Assembly: GCF_000186345.1 (NCBI RefSeq)
Contig: NC_014962.1
Coordinates: 186,001 to 250,000, forward strand
DNA: 64,000 nucleotides
Direction: 5' to 3'
From: Isosphaera pallida ATCC 43644
Lineage (GTDB): Bacteria > Planctomycetota > Planctomycetia > Isosphaerales > Isosphaeraceae
A program made the position numbers and the translations under genes. The stretch's first letter is position 1. The number at the start of each line of letters is the position of its first letter. Below the pieces are notes generated by a model. That model did no database searches, had not been told where the DNA came from, and saw only the letters and a program-made list of their open reading frames with translations. Positions 8,950 through 18,340 of this stretch are shown in pieces.

Positions 8950-9633
8950 ATGAAACAACATATTCTGATCGGCTTGGTGTTCTTGGTTGGCATTGGTGGG
9001 AGCGTTTATATTTATGCTACCCGTGACGCGGCTCGCAAAAACGCGGCGCTGCTTCAAGCTCGTGCCCATGTGGCCAAGCAGATCGAGGTGGGCAGTCACC
9101 GAGTCACCCAAGAGATGGAGCGCAAGGCCCGCGAGGTGGCCCGCACCGCTGCGGCGGAACTCTCGGCCGTGGCCGACGACGGCGTGGTGATGACCCTCGC
9201 CGACGTGACCGAACAGGGCACCAAACCGGCCGTGTTGATCTTTATCAAGGATAAGTGCCCCTGTTCCGCCGCGGCTGAACCATATTACGCCCAGCTTCAT
9301 CGCGCCTACGGCCACGCTTTGAACTTCGTCGGCGTCATCGACGGCGACCTCGACGTGGCTCGGCAATGGCGTTCATTCCACGACACCCCTTATCCCATTC
9401 TGTGCGACCCCGATCTCGCCATTGTGAGGAACTATCACGTTACCAACTCTGCTTATGTGGCGTTGATTACCCCCCAAGGGATAATCGAAACCCTCTGGCC
9501 TGGCTTCAGCGACGACCTATTGCAAGAGATGGGCCGGACCTTCGCCGCCAAAGCCGGAATCGATCCGGTGCCCTTGGTTTTCCAGGACGCCCCTGCCCAG
9601 CCCTACGCCGGATGTCCCTTCTTCCTAGACTGA
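8950..9633 (+). CDS. Membrane-anchored thioredoxin/redoxin-fold protein with CPC motif
   Basis: 227 residues from the ATG at 8950; an upstream in-frame start at 8917 is less likely. An N-terminal hydrophobic segment (MKQHILIGLVFLVGIGGSVY) anchors or exports it. A charged helical linker follows to about residue 75. The C-terminal half reads as a redoxin fold: a beta strand KPAVLIFIKDKCPCS (about 96-110), then PYYAQLHRAYG, a cis-Pro-like TPYPILCDPD and a late ALITPQGIIETLWPGF strand. The active site appears as Cys-Pro-Cys rather than Cys-x-x-Cys. CPC-type sites occur in some planctomycete redoxin-like proteins. The role is inferred to be periplasmic thiol chemistry; the substrate is unknown. 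Confidence 0.7.
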   Translation: MKQHILIGLVFLVGIGGSVYIYATRDAARKNAALLQARAHVAKQIEVGSHRVTQEMERKAREVARTAAAELSAVADDGVVMTLADVTEQGTKPAVLIFIKDKCPCSAAAEPYYAQLHRAYGHALNFVGVIDGDLDVARQWRSFHDTPYPILCDPDLAIVRNYHVTNSAYVALITPQGIIETLWPGFSDDLLQEMGRTFAAKAGIDPVPLVFQDAPAQPYAGCPFFLD

Positions 9634-9691
9634 ATGGCTACGCTCGAACCAACCTCATGACCTCACACATGCCGGCAAGGAGTCTGTTGTC

Positions 9692-11029
9692 TTGTCCGAG
9701 ACGTCGTCCCAAGTCGCCACGCGGTTGCTGCCCCGTTGGACTCAGCCTCCCCGCGACCTGGAGGCGCGGGTTCCCGGTTCGAAGAGTTTGACCAACCGAG
9801 CTTTGATCCTGGCGGCCGTTGCGCGGGGGCGTTCGGTGTTGACCGGCGCGTTGGATAGCGACGACACCCGAGTGATGCGTCGGGCGTTGGACCGTCTGGG
9901 AGTCTCGGTGCGAGCGGCCGACGGCGGGTCCACCTTAACAGTCGATGGCTGCAGTGGGCGGTTTCCGAGAGAGACGGCCGAGTTGGAGTGCGGCAACTCG
10001 GGCACGAGCTTACGGTTTCTGGCGGCGATGCTGGCTGCGGCAGGCCGGGGGCCTTATCGCCTTGACGGCAACCCCCGGATGCGTCAGCGTCCCGCCGCCG
10101 ATCTCATCCAGGCCCTTAATGGTCTTGGGGCGTTTGCCTCTTCTGAGTTGGGCACCGGCTACCCTCCTCTGCTGATCCGCGTCGAGGAGCCAGGGCTGGA
10201 TGGTGGCTTCGCCTTTGTGAAAGGGGATGTGTCCAGTCAATTCCTCAGCGCCTTGCTGATGGCGTTGCCGTTGGCCAAGGGACCATCCTCCATCGAGGTA
10301 GAGGGCGACCTCGTTTCCAAGCCTTACGTGACCATGACGATGAAGATGATGGAGCATTTCGGCGTCATCATCAGCAACCGCGACTTCAAGCGATTCAACA
10401 TTCGTCCCTCGGCCTACACTGCCGCTCATTGCGCGATCGAACCGGACGCCTCGGCTGCCAGCTACTTTTGGGCATTGGCGGCGATCTCAGGCGGTTCGGT
10501 GCGGGTGGTCGGACTCGACGACGCGAGCGTTCAGGGCGATGTCGCCTTCGTGCAGGTGCTGGAACACATGGGATGTCGGGTCGACCGGAACGCTCGCGGA
10601 ATTCAAGTCGCGGGCGGACCTCTCCGCGGGGTCGATGTCGATATGAACGCGATCAGCGATACCGTCATGACCTTGGCAGTGGTCGCCCTATTCGCCGAGG
10701 GACCGACCCGAATCCGCCGGGTTGGCCACATCCGTCACAAAGAGACTGACCGTATCGCTGCCCTCGCAACCGAGTTGCGCAAGTTCGGAGCCGAGGCGAT
10801 CGCACATCCCGACGGCCTGACCATTCTGCCACCTTCCGACCCCGCCCAACTTGTTCCCGCTAGGGTCTCCACGTACGACGATCATCGCATGGCGATGGCC
10901 TTCGCCCTAACCTCAGCGCGTTTGGAAGGCGTCATAATTGAGGACCCTGGCTGCGTCGCTAAAACCTATCCCGGCTTCTGGGAGGATTTCGAGGCGCTTC
11001 GCCTTCAAGCCCAGGCAAGCAGGGAGTGA
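9692..11029 (+). CDS. aroA: 3-phosphoshikimate 1-carboxyvinyltransferase (EPSP synthase)
   Basis: 445 residues. The start is a TTG at 9692, nine bases after AAGGAG; no in-frame ATG suits the family's N-terminus. The enzyme joins shikimate 3-phosphate and phosphoenolpyruvate in the cytoplasmic aromatic amino acid pathway. Family signatures are PGSKSLTNRALILAA (about 28-42, shikimate-3-phosphate binding), GNSGTSLRFLAAML in the PEP-binding region (the usual first Ala is Ser here), KETDRIAAL (about 350) and YDDHRMAMAF (about 395). The length is normal. Start sites and spacing do not show an operon with other shikimate genes here. Confidence 0.95.
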   Translation: MSETSSQVATRLLPRWTQPPRDLEARVPGSKSLTNRALILAAVARGRSVLTGALDSDDTRVMRRALDRLGVSVRAADGGSTLTVDGCSGRFPRETAELECGNSGTSLRFLAAMLAAAGRGPYRLDGNPRMRQRPAADLIQALNGLGAFASSELGTGYPPLLIRVEEPGLDGGFAFVKGDVSSQFLSALLMALPLAKGPSSIEVEGDLVSKPYVTMTMKMMEHFGVIISNRDFKRFNIRPSAYTAAHCAIEPDASAASYFWALAAISGGSVRVVGLDDASVQGDVAFVQVLEHMGCRVDRNARGIQVAGGPLRGVDVDMNAISDTVMTLAVVALFAEGPTRIRRVGHIRHKETDRIAALATELRKFGAEAIAHPDGLTILPPSDPAQLVPARVSTYDDHRMAMAFALTSARLEGVIIEDPGCVAKTYPGFWEDFEALRLQAQASRE

Positions 11030-11132
11030 GCGGTGAGGCAAGCGACAAGCATCGTGGGGAGCTGCCAACGCCCGGGACCGAGTCGCTCGTTGCCGCCACC
11101 CCACCGCTTTGCCAGAGAACCGGAGAGTCGGA

Positions 11133-11732
11133 ATGGATGGCAAGGCGGGAGCATCAGCGCGTTCGAGGGCCTCTCTCATGAAAATGAACGAGAGGAACCG
11201 ACGTGACCCCGCGCAAGGTGATCGGGCGGGGGAGGCAAGGCGACCGCCCGCGGTGGTCGAGACTGGTCCACCGCCAACACGGCCGACGCCAAAACGCTGG
11301 ATGCCGGAGTCGTGGTGGTGGCGTTGGCACTGTTGGTGTTGTCGGCGAGAGCGGCGGTTGCCCCTGGGAACGCGGGGCGAACGGGCGGCAGCTCGCTGGT
11401 TGCAGCGGCGGGGTTTGCGAATTCTAGCCCGCAATTTCCGCGTGGGCCGCGATGAGATTGATCTCATCGCCAGAGAAGGCGATGTGCTGGTATTCATCGA
11501 AGTGAAGACCCGCGCGCGAGGCAACCCGGCCGAGGCAGTCGATCTCAACAAACAACGCAAGTTGGCACGTGCCGGAGCTAAGTTCGCGCATCGGTTCGAG
11601 GTGGACCAGGTTCCGCAACGTTTCGACGTGGTCGCCGTGGTGTGGTCCCGCCGCCGCGAGGAGAACGGCGACCCACCCGAGATGGTTCACCATCGTCACG
11701 CCTTTGTGCCCAATGAATCAATGAATGTGTGA
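11133..11732 (+). CDS. YraN/UPF0102 family protein (restriction-endonuclease-like fold)
   Basis: About 199 residues from the ATG at 11133, preceded by GGAGAG. The frame is open from a TTG at 11109, and ATGs at 11178 and 11301 are also possible; the last would give a family-typical length. The conserved domain begins LGTRGERAAARWLQRRG and continues ILARNFRVGRDEIDLIAREGDVLVFIEVKTR, with the E-I-D-L and E-V-K-T-R residues of the nuclease-like core. The first 80 residues are Arg/Pro/Trp-rich, unlike the family, and may not be translated. The biochemical role of YraN proteins is not settled. The gene follows aroA by about 100 bases. Confidence 0.8.
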   Translation: MDGKAGASARSRASLMKMNERNRRDPAQGDRAGEARRPPAVVETGPPPTRPTPKRWMPESWWWRWHCWCCRRERRLPLGTRGERAAARWLQRRGLRILARNFRVGRDEIDLIAREGDVLVFIEVKTRARGNPAEAVDLNKQRKLARAGAKFAHRFEVDQVPQRFDVVAVVWSRRREENGDPPEMVHHRHAFVPNESMNV

Positions 11733-12134
11733 AAAGCGCGATCAACGCTCCAATGAACGACCAACTGCAACATGCAGGTCGATGAGTGTGCGTAGATGAT
11801 CAAATAAATATACTAGGTATATCTTAAGAAGCTCTTTTCATTTTGAATCGATTCCGCTGGGATAGGATGCCTTTGCCCCTGGTTGGGGACGGGGCTTGAG
11901 ATTAGCGTTGACGGTTCGGCGTGGTTGGGCTATCGTGCCGCGCCTTTGTCCCTGCCGACCGGAGGCGGGGATGAGCGAGGAGCCGAACTAGGAGGGTTCG
12001 GCGTGGTGGGCTGATTCAAGCTGGGAGTCATCGGTGTGGTGGCATGACCGGCGTGAAGGGGGCGTGATCGGGCTTGGGTGGCGAAGAGCCCTGGAGTTCG
12101 AGGCGTCGGCGATCGAAGGCAGGGAGGCGAGGCG
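11733..12134. other. Intergenic region with AT-rich segment before kdsD
   Basis: No gene is seen. An unusually AT-rich stretch at 11798-11850 interrupts otherwise GC-rich DNA and is the likeliest place for the kdsD promoter. It contains the inverted repeat listed separately. Confidence 0.4.
11808..11822. promoter_or_regulatory. AT-rich palindrome upstream of kdsD
   Basis: ATATAC and GTATAT form a perfect 6-bp inverted repeat around TAG inside the only AT-rich patch between yraN and kdsD. It could be an operator or overlap a promoter. The short arms make this tentative. Confidence 0.3.
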
Positions 12135-13280
12135 ATGGCCCCAGTTCGAGCCGCGGGGATCGTCGAGGAGGCGGTGAATGGTGTGGGCGGGAGTCCGCTG
12201 GCGGATCGGGGAAAGGATCGCCCTTTCACCGACGCTGAAGCGCTCGAGTTCGCCCGGCGGGTGGTACGGATCGAGGCGGCCACCTTAGAGCGGGTGGCCG
12301 ACCGCCTGGACGAGGGATTGGTCCGGGTGGCCGATCGGCTGGGTTCGGGACGCGCTTTGGTCTTCGTCCTTGGAGTGGGCAAGTCGGGTCTAGTGGGCGA
12401 GAAGCTGGCCGCGACCTTGGCCTCCACCGGCACCCGGGCCTTTCCGCTTCATCCCGCCGAAGCACTTCACGGCGATCTTGGACGGGTCCGCGAGGGGGAC
12501 GTGGCCCTGCTGCTTTCGGCCAGTGGCGAGACCGAGGAACTGCTCAAGATCGTTCCTCCGCTCAAGGCGTTGGGCGCGGTGCTGGTGGCGATCACCTGTC
12601 ACGAGCGCAGCGCCCTGGCCCGCAAAGCCGACGAACGGATCATCCTGGGACCAATCGAGGAGGCGTGTCCGCTGGGGTTGGCCCCTTCGGCGACCACGAC
12701 CGCGATGATGGCGGTGGGCGACGCGCTGGCGTTACTCGTCAGCCGTTGTCGGGGTTTCGACGCGCGGGGCTTCGTCAAGTTCCACCCTGGCGGCGCGTTG
12801 GGTCGCAAGCTTACTCGGGTCGAGGAGGTGATGCGGTCTGGCCCTCATGTGCGGATTGCCCGGGAGTCTGAGATCACCCGCGAGGTGTTGGTCCGTCTAG
12901 GCGGGGCGTCGCGGCGGGCTGGAGCCATTTTGATCGTCGATGACCGCGGCGTGTTGACCGGGATTTTCACCGACAGCGACCTTGCGCGTCTCTTCGAGCG
13001 TCAACGCGACTATCTGCTGGAGCGTCCCATTGTCGAGGCGATGACCCGCGCTCCCAGCTTAATCCGCGCCGGTCGCAGCCTGGCCGAGGCGCTGGACGCT
13101 CTGCAAGCCCGCAAGCTCAGCGAGTTGCCGGTGATCGACGAGGCCGGGCGGCCTATCGGCTTGATCGATGTGACCGACCTCCTGGGGATGGTGCCGCCTC
13201 ATCTGCTGCAAGCCGAAACGGACGAGCCAGCCAAGACGGTCGCCGCGGCGAGTTCGGAATCGGGGGAGGAGGTGCCATGA
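12135..13280 (+). CDS. kdsD: Arabinose-5-phosphate isomerase (KpsF/GutQ/KdsD family)
   Basis: 381 residues from the ATG at 12135, which has a good site (AGGGAGGCGAGG) just upstream; a GTG at 12078 extends the frame but is less likely. The enzyme interconverts ribulose 5-phosphate and arabinose 5-phosphate, the first committed step to Kdo of LPS. A SIS domain (about 40-190) shows GVGKSGLVGEKLAATLAST, SASGETEELL and the His-rich HPAEALHGDLG. Two CBS domains follow (about 225-355: GAILIVDDRGVLTGIFTDSDL and LSELPVIDEAGRPIGLIDVTDL). Its stop overlaps the kdsC start in ATGA, so the two are translationally coupled in the same pathway. Confidence 0.93.
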   Translation: MAPVRAAGIVEEAVNGVGGSPLADRGKDRPFTDAEALEFARRVVRIEAATLERVADRLDEGLVRVADRLGSGRALVFVLGVGKSGLVGEKLAATLASTGTRAFPLHPAEALHGDLGRVREGDVALLLSASGETEELLKIVPPLKALGAVLVAITCHERSALARKADERIILGPIEEACPLGLAPSATTTAMMAVGDALALLVSRCRGFDARGFVKFHPGGALGRKLTRVEEVMRSGPHVRIARESEITREVLVRLGGASRRAGAILIVDDRGVLTGIFTDSDLARLFERQRDYLLERPIVEAMTRAPSLIRAGRSLAEALDALQARKLSELPVIDEAGRPIGLIDVTDLLGMVPPHLLQAETDEPAKTVAAASSESGEEVP

Positions 13281-13852
13281 GCTTCGAGTTCGACGACCTC
13301 TCCGACGCCTCGTCCGACACCGTGGCCGCCGGCAATCGGAGTCTGGGCCTCCGCGAACGTTGCCAGCGCATGGAATTGCTGGTCCTGGACGTGGATGGCG
13401 TTCTCACCGACGGCGTGATCGCCTTAGACGATCGGGGGATCGAACTCAAGCGGTTCTCGGTGCGGGACGGGGCGGGAATCTCCTATTGGCGCAAGGCCGG
13501 CGGTAAGGTGGCGATCCTGTCAGGCCGTCGCAGCCGGGCGGTCGATTTGCGCGCTGCCGAACTGGGCATCACCCCGGTGATTCAGGGAGCCAAGGCCAAG
13601 CTTGAGCCGTTTCTGGGGCTTTTGGAGGACCTGGGGATTCCCGCCGAGCGCACCGTGTACATGGGAGACGATCTGGCCGACCTGCCGCCAATGGGTCTGG
13701 CGGGGTTGGCGGCCTGTCCCTCCGACGCCGCCGCCGAGGTCATTCGGGCTGCCGACCATGTTACCCGCGCCCCTGGGGGCCGGGGCGCAGTGCGGGAACT
13801 CGTTGAGTTTCTGCTCGACGCTCGTGGAGGTTGGCCGCCCCGCGACGCTTGA
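13277..13852 (+). CDS. kdsC: 3-deoxy-D-manno-octulosonate 8-phosphate phosphatase
   Basis: 191 residues; the ATG at 13277 overlaps the kdsD stop by four bases. It is a HAD-superfamily phosphatase that removes phosphate from Kdo-8-P. Motif I is LDVDGVLTDG (about 36-45, nucleophile and acid/base Asp). Motif II is AILSGRRSRAV, the family's substrate-specificity stretch is GAKAKLEPF, and motifs III/IV are YMGDDLADLP. The length and the lack of a cap domain match the KdsC tetramer type. The N-terminal 30 residues are an acidic extension. Together with kdsD it indicates that this organism makes Kdo and hence an LPS-bearing outer membrane. Confidence 0.92.
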   Translation: MSFEFDDLSDASSDTVAAGNRSLGLRERCQRMELLVLDVDGVLTDGVIALDDRGIELKRFSVRDGAGISYWRKAGGKVAILSGRRSRAVDLRAAELGITPVIQGAKAKLEPFLGLLEDLGIPAERTVYMGDDLADLPPMGLAGLAACPSDAAAEVIRAADHVTRAPGGRGAVRELVEFLLDARGGWPPRDA

Positions 13853-14233
13853 CTCGTTCGGTTGGTGGAGCAAGGCAAACAAACCGTCAAGTCAAGTCAA
13901 TCTCAATCGGCATCTGGTCTGGTCTTGGCCTTGAGCGGGGCGGGGTGCGTCGCCAACAGGGACCTTGGGGAACTCCGAACCAGTGGCCGCGTGATCGATT
14001 CGTTCGGCGTCTCCCCCCGACTTGAGTGAACCCCTGGGGGGCCCGGTGCCGATTCCTTGCTTGGGAGGAGAGTGGTTCCGTTTCTGAAACGCCAACCCTA
14101 GAGCAATGGGCTCCGGATCATCTCTCGGAGGGCGGCGTCGGCGAGTTCATCACGGAAGGAAGGTCCCCTTGTCGTCGCCGAACGGCCGGGGGGGGGATTT
14201 GATCGTGGGTCTCGAACTAGACAGGGCGCGAAC
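13853..14233. other. Intergenic region between kdsC and the giant envelope gene
   Basis: No credible gene. A run of nine G at 14188-14196 lies about 38 bases before the GTG start at 14234 and could be prone to slippage. No clear terminator is seen, so read-through from kdsDC is possible. Confidence 0.4.
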
Positions 14234-17200
14234 GTGGCGCGAAGCCTGTTGAGAACGGTGGTGGTGGGAATCCTCCTGGTCGCCTTGCACCAGGGCTATC
14301 TCCGCGCCTATGTTTGGCTGGAACAGGCGTTGAGGCCCAATCGCTCAGGTCTGACGATTGAGACCTTGCGTCCCTCGGCCTCCAAGCAGGAGGCCATGCG
14401 TCTGGCTCGGTTGGCTTTCGGCGAGGATCATTGGACCACCCCCGCTGACCTTCCCTGGCGGTACTACAACTCGGCCCGTGGTTATTGGCTCTACGCCCGC
14501 GAGCAAGCCCTCAGCGCCGATCGCAAAACGGTCACCTTTTCGCCCTTCGCGCTCATCTGGCGTTCGGAGGGCGGGAGTACCGAGGGCGACCCCCTCGACG
14601 ACCCCAACTTTAACCTGATCACTGTGTTGGCGGAACGGGCCGAGGTGGTGCTAGATCAGCCGCTCAATGCCAAGAATACCGGACGCGCGGGAGGACTCGG
14701 CAACCGGATCGTCACCGCCCGCATCGACGGTGACGTGCTGGCCCGCGACCATCGCAAGACAATCGGCGACCCGCGCGACGACCTCATCGTGAAGATGCCC
14801 TACCTCGAATATGTCGAGCGCGACTTCCTGATCCGCAGCGACGCGCCAGTGATCCTCTGGGATCAGGATTTCCAAATCTCCGGCGTCAACCTCACGATCG
14901 AATTGATTCCCTCGGTGTCCGAGGAAACCGGAGTCCCCTCGGGCACCGCCGGTTTTGCCGGAGTAAATCTGATTCGGCTGGACCGCGATGTTCATATCTA
15001 CGCCCGCGAGACTGGAGGTGATTCCTTCCTGCCGGGACGTCCGCGACCGCGCGTCCGCGCGGTGGTCGCTGAGCGTCGGCCGGTCCAAGGGCAGGAGCAG
15101 GAGCGGGGGGGGGAAGGACAATCCACGTCCGGCGGGTTGGCGTTGGAGGTGGCATTGGCGGCGGAGTCCGAGCGCGACGTGTTGCCTGAGTTGCCTCTGG
15201 CGGTGGATTCAGCCGCCGCCAAAGGGCGTCCAGGGGAACCCATTCCGGTGGAGTTGCGTTGTGACGGCGCGATGAGGATCGTGCCACCGTTCGTGGTGCA
15301 GCCCAACCGCGACCCCAACCGCGATGGTCCGGCTCCGACGATGGCCTACTTCACCCGTAACGTCAAAGTATCACGGGGGTTCGAGAACGCGGTCGATCAA
15401 CTCAATTGCGACGATTTGACCATCACCTTGGTGCCCGAACCTCGTCTGGCGATCGACCCGACCGCCAGCGCCGCGACCCACGCGGTTCTGCAGGGGGCGG
15501 CTTTGGGGATCGGTCAGTTTGGCGTGGGGGTGAGCTTAGCCTGGTCTGCCCACGCCGGGATCCTCGCCACCTGCTCCACGGCGGCAACAACCGGTTTGGC
15601 CAAGGCGTCGCCCGCTCGTTCCGACTCCGCGCCCGCTACGCGGAGCAAAGCCAACTCGCCGCTGGATTCCCGGATGACCGCCTCGTTCGAGCGTTTGACT
15701 CCTCGGCGGGTTCTAGCCGAAGGGCACGCCGTTTGGCTCCAATCCCAGGGGCTGGGACTCAAAGCGCGTGGGACCAAGCTGACCTACGATCGTCCCGGTT
15801 CGGGACGGCCCGACCGGGCGGTGCTGGACGCCGGGCCGACCTCGCGGGTCTTCGTCGAGCAGGTCGATCTCGACCCCCGCGACCCCGCCAAAATTCGGTC
15901 CGTCGCCACGGTGCGGTCGCGCCAGGTGACGATTCTGGACGACGGTTCGCCCGGTGGACCCATCAACCTCCGTGCTCAGGGGCCAGGCACGTTGGAGGAA
16001 CGCGAGGAGGCCGGCCAGCCCGCGCGTCGGACTGTCTCGTGGGACGAGTTGCTCGAACTGCGTTCGCCGGCTCAGGATCAACGAATCCTCATCTTGACGG
16101 GTCGCCCGGCGTTGTACGATGCCCGCAGCGGCACCTTGCAGGCCCGTGATCGGATCGTGGCTTGGCTCCAAGCTCAGCCCAGGCCCGTCAACGCCGAGGC
16201 TCCCGTGGCGGCGGCGACCCGCCACCCACGCGACAGCGGCTCGTTCCGCATCGAACGATTGCAGGCGTTCAACCAGGTGAAGCTCGACGCCCCCGGTCAG
16301 TCGCTCATGGCGCGGGATCGGCTCGACGCTTTCTTCGAGACACCCGAAGCCGTCCACCAAGTTCAGACGACGACGGCTCGTCTCACGGGGCCGCCGGTCG
16401 ATACCGCGGTCGGACCGGTCGCGGCGCGTTGGGTTGTTCAGGAGGCCAACGCGCTGGCGAATCCGGCAGCGGGGGCCGGTACCCAGGGAGCCGGACGTGG
16501 CGAAGCGGCTCCCGCGGCCGCTCCTTCGACCTGGAAGGTGGAGGCTCAAATGGTTTGGGCGCGGCTGACCGCGCGTTCTAACCCAACCCGCTCCGCCGCG
16601 CGGGGCGACAACGCGGGCGAGGCCGCTGCATTTACTCCGTTGACGCCAACAGCCAACGGGGTCGTCGGCGGCGACGGGGCTTGGGATTTGGAGCAGGCGT
16701 TTTTGCGGGGCGGGGTCGCGGTTCGCCAGGAGTTTCCCGCCGATTCTCCCCAGGCCGGGACCGGTTTGCGAGTCGAAGGCGCGGCGGTCGATGTCGAGCG
16801 TAAGGCCGAAGATCGCCACCTGCTCAAGATCGTGGGCGACGAGGCCCGACCAGTCGCGCGGGTTTGGAATTCCCAGTTCGACCTTCGTGGTCCCAAAATG
16901 GTGGTCAATCAGCTCAAGGAGTTCGCCTACGTCGAGGGGGCGGGCGAACTCACCACCTGGGGCGAGGGTCCGCTGGGCGGCTCCGTCAAGGCGGCCGGAC
17001 CAGTTGCCACAGCGCGTCGCGCCGCCCTCCAGGACGACGAGGAAACGCCCGCCGCGGCGGCTTCCTCGTCGCAGGCGCGACCCAAGACGATTCGTTGGAC
17101 CCGGTTGATGACCTTCGAGGGCCGGGTGGTCGAGTCCGACGGCGTCGAGCGGCCCGCCCGCGCCCGCTTCGACGGCGGCGTGCGGGGCGATCTGGGCGAC

Positions 17201-18325
17201 GCTGACATTGCTTGCGAACGTCTCACCGCGTATCTCGATCAGGCTGTCAGCTTCGCCGGAGTTGCCTCGTTGTTGGAACCGCCAGGAGCAAACCGCGAGC
17301 CGCGACTCCAGCCCCGCGCGGTTGGCGAGGCCGGCGCGCGGCCCGAGGCGAATGCGACTCCACCGCCGTTGCAGGTGGCTTGGGTGCGGGCCGAGGGTGG
17401 CGTGGCCTTGACGCACCGTCCGATGAACGCGCGGATTGGCCGCGTTGATCAAATCGTTCGGGCTTCGGGACCGGTCATCGTGTTTGATCGCGGTTCGGGA
17501 GCTTATCAGATCGAGGGCGCGGGCATGGTGCGGCATCACCAATGGAAGATCGAGCGCCGCGAGCCCACCACCCGCGTTGAGCCTCAGCCCGACGGCTCGG
17601 CGCGAACCGTGACGGTCGCCGCAGCGGAACGCTCCTTCTGGCAGGCCACTCGGGTGACCTTCCAGAAAGGCATGATGGGCAGGGTGGGGCTGGACTCCAG
17701 CGGCGTGGGATTCAACATCCGCGGCGACCAACCCCAACGCGCGGAGTTTCTGGGCGATGTCGATCTGATCCAAGCGCGGGTCGAAACCGCCGACGAAGAT
17801 CTCAATCCCGACGCTCCCCCGCCTGACTTCGTGCGGCTCAGCGCTGCTCGGATGATTGTGGACACGTTGCCGCCGCCTCCCGACGCACCCGCAGACGTCA
17901 AGCAATGGCTGCTGATGGAGGCGATCGGTTCGGCCAACGCCCGGACCCGCGACACCTCGATCCAAGGCGCGACCATCAAATACGACTCGCTCCGCTCGAC
18001 CTGCCTGGTCCAAGGGGCGCGGGGGCGCGACGTGCTGGTGGTGCGTCAGGATCAACCCGGCGCGGGAGTCTCCTACGGCCAATCCGGCTCGGTTCTGGTC
18101 AACCTCAAGACCCGCGACGTCGCACTCGTTGATCCCAAGTCCGGCGACCTGTTGACACGCCCCGGCGCGCCCTTGGTGGCCCCGCCGCCGGTGACCCCGC
18201 GTCCCGACCGCTTGCGCGACCGCTTCCCACGACCCAGTCAACGCAACGATCGGGAACGCTCCGACGTGGGAGCCGGTCAGCGCGTCTTAAACGGCGCGGG
18301 CGGCAATAACGGCTTCCTCCCCTGA
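14234..18325 (+). CDS. Giant OstA/LptA-like envelope protein, candidate LPS-transport component
   Basis: 1363 residues from a GTG at 14234. An N-terminal hydrophobic segment (about 4-22) anchors or exports it. The body is beta-rich with several units resembling OstA/LptA/LptC beta-jellyroll repeats. These include ARIDGDVLARDH to VILWDQDFQISG (about 155-220), YFTRNVKVSRG to QLNCDDLTITLVP (about 373-405), VLAEGHAVWLQ to GTKLTYD (about 495-520), RFDGGVRGDLGDADIACERL (about 977-996) and ASGPVIVFDRGSG. Long Pro/Ala/Arg-rich stretches, likely disordered, separate them. It follows kdsD-kdsC, where lptC-lptA follow in enterobacteria. I infer a periplasmic LPS bridge or scaffold; similarity is weak and needs profile searches. 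A long opposite-strand frame here is a shadow. Confidence 0.7.
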   Translation: MARSLLRTVVVGILLVALHQGYLRAYVWLEQALRPNRSGLTIETLRPSASKQEAMRLARLAFGEDHWTTPADLPWRYYNSARGYWLYAREQALSADRKTVTFSPFALIWRSEGGSTEGDPLDDPNFNLITVLAERAEVVLDQPLNAKNTGRAGGLGNRIVTARIDGDVLARDHRKTIGDPRDDLIVKMPYLEYVERDFLIRSDAPVILWDQDFQISGVNLTIELIPSVSEETGVPSGTAGFAGVNLIRLDRDVHIYARETGGDSFLPGRPRPRVRAVVAERRPVQGQEQERGGEGQSTSGGLALEVALAAESERDVLPELPLAVDSAAAKGRPGEPIPVELRCDGAMRIVPPFVVQPNRDPNRDGPAPTMAYFTRNVKVSRGFENAVDQLNCDDLTITLVPEPRLAIDPTASAATHAVLQGAALGIGQFGVGVSLAWSAHAGILATCSTAATTGLAKASPARSDSAPATRSKANSPLDSRMTASFERLTPRRVLAEGHAVWLQSQGLGLKARGTKLTYDRPGSGRPDRAVLDAGPTSRVFVEQVDLDPRDPAKIRSVATVRSRQVTILDDGSPGGPINLRAQGPGTLEEREEAGQPARRTVSWDELLELRSPAQDQRILILTGRPALYDARSGTLQARDRIVAWLQAQPRPVNAEAPVAAATRHPRDSGSFRIERLQAFNQVKLDAPGQSLMARDRLDAFFETPEAVHQVQTTTARLTGPPVDTAVGPVAARWVVQEANALANPAAGAGTQGAGRGEAAPAAAPSTWKVEAQMVWARLTARSNPTRSAARGDNAGEAAAFTPLTPTANGVVGGDGAWDLEQAFLRGGVAVRQEFPADSPQAGTGLRVEGAAVDVERKAEDRHLLKIVGDEARPVARVWNSQFDLRGPKMVVNQLKEFAYVEGAGELTTWGEGPLGGSVKAAGPVATARRAALQDDEETPAAAASSSQARPKTIRWTRLMTFEGRVVESDGVERPARARFDGGVRGDLGDADIACERLTAYLDQAVSFAGVASLLEPPGANREPRLQPRAVGEAGARPEANATPPPLQVAWVRAEGGVALTHRPMNARIGRVDQIVRASGPVIVFDRGSGAYQIEGAGMVRHHQWKIERREPTTRVEPQPDGSARTVTVAAAERSFWQATRVTFQKGMMGRVGLDSSGVGFNIRGDQPQRAEFLGDVDLIQARVETADEDLNPDAPPPDFVRLSAARMIVDTLPPPPDAPADVKQWLLMEAIGSANARTRDTSIQGATIKYDSLRSTCLVQGARGRDVLVVRQDQPGAGVSYGQSGSVLVNLKTRDVALVDPKSGDLLTRPGAPLVAPPPVTPRPDRLRDRFPRPSQRNDRERSDVGAGQRVLNGAGGNNGFLP

Positions 18326-18340
18326 GAATCCCTCATTCCA

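Noticed and set aside
15713-18241. 842-residue open frame on the minus strand across the giant envelope gene
   Set aside because: It is antisense to a frame with a proper exported N-terminus and domain-like repeats. Its translation is Arg/His/Gly-rich with no family features, as expected for a shadow in GC-rich DNA.
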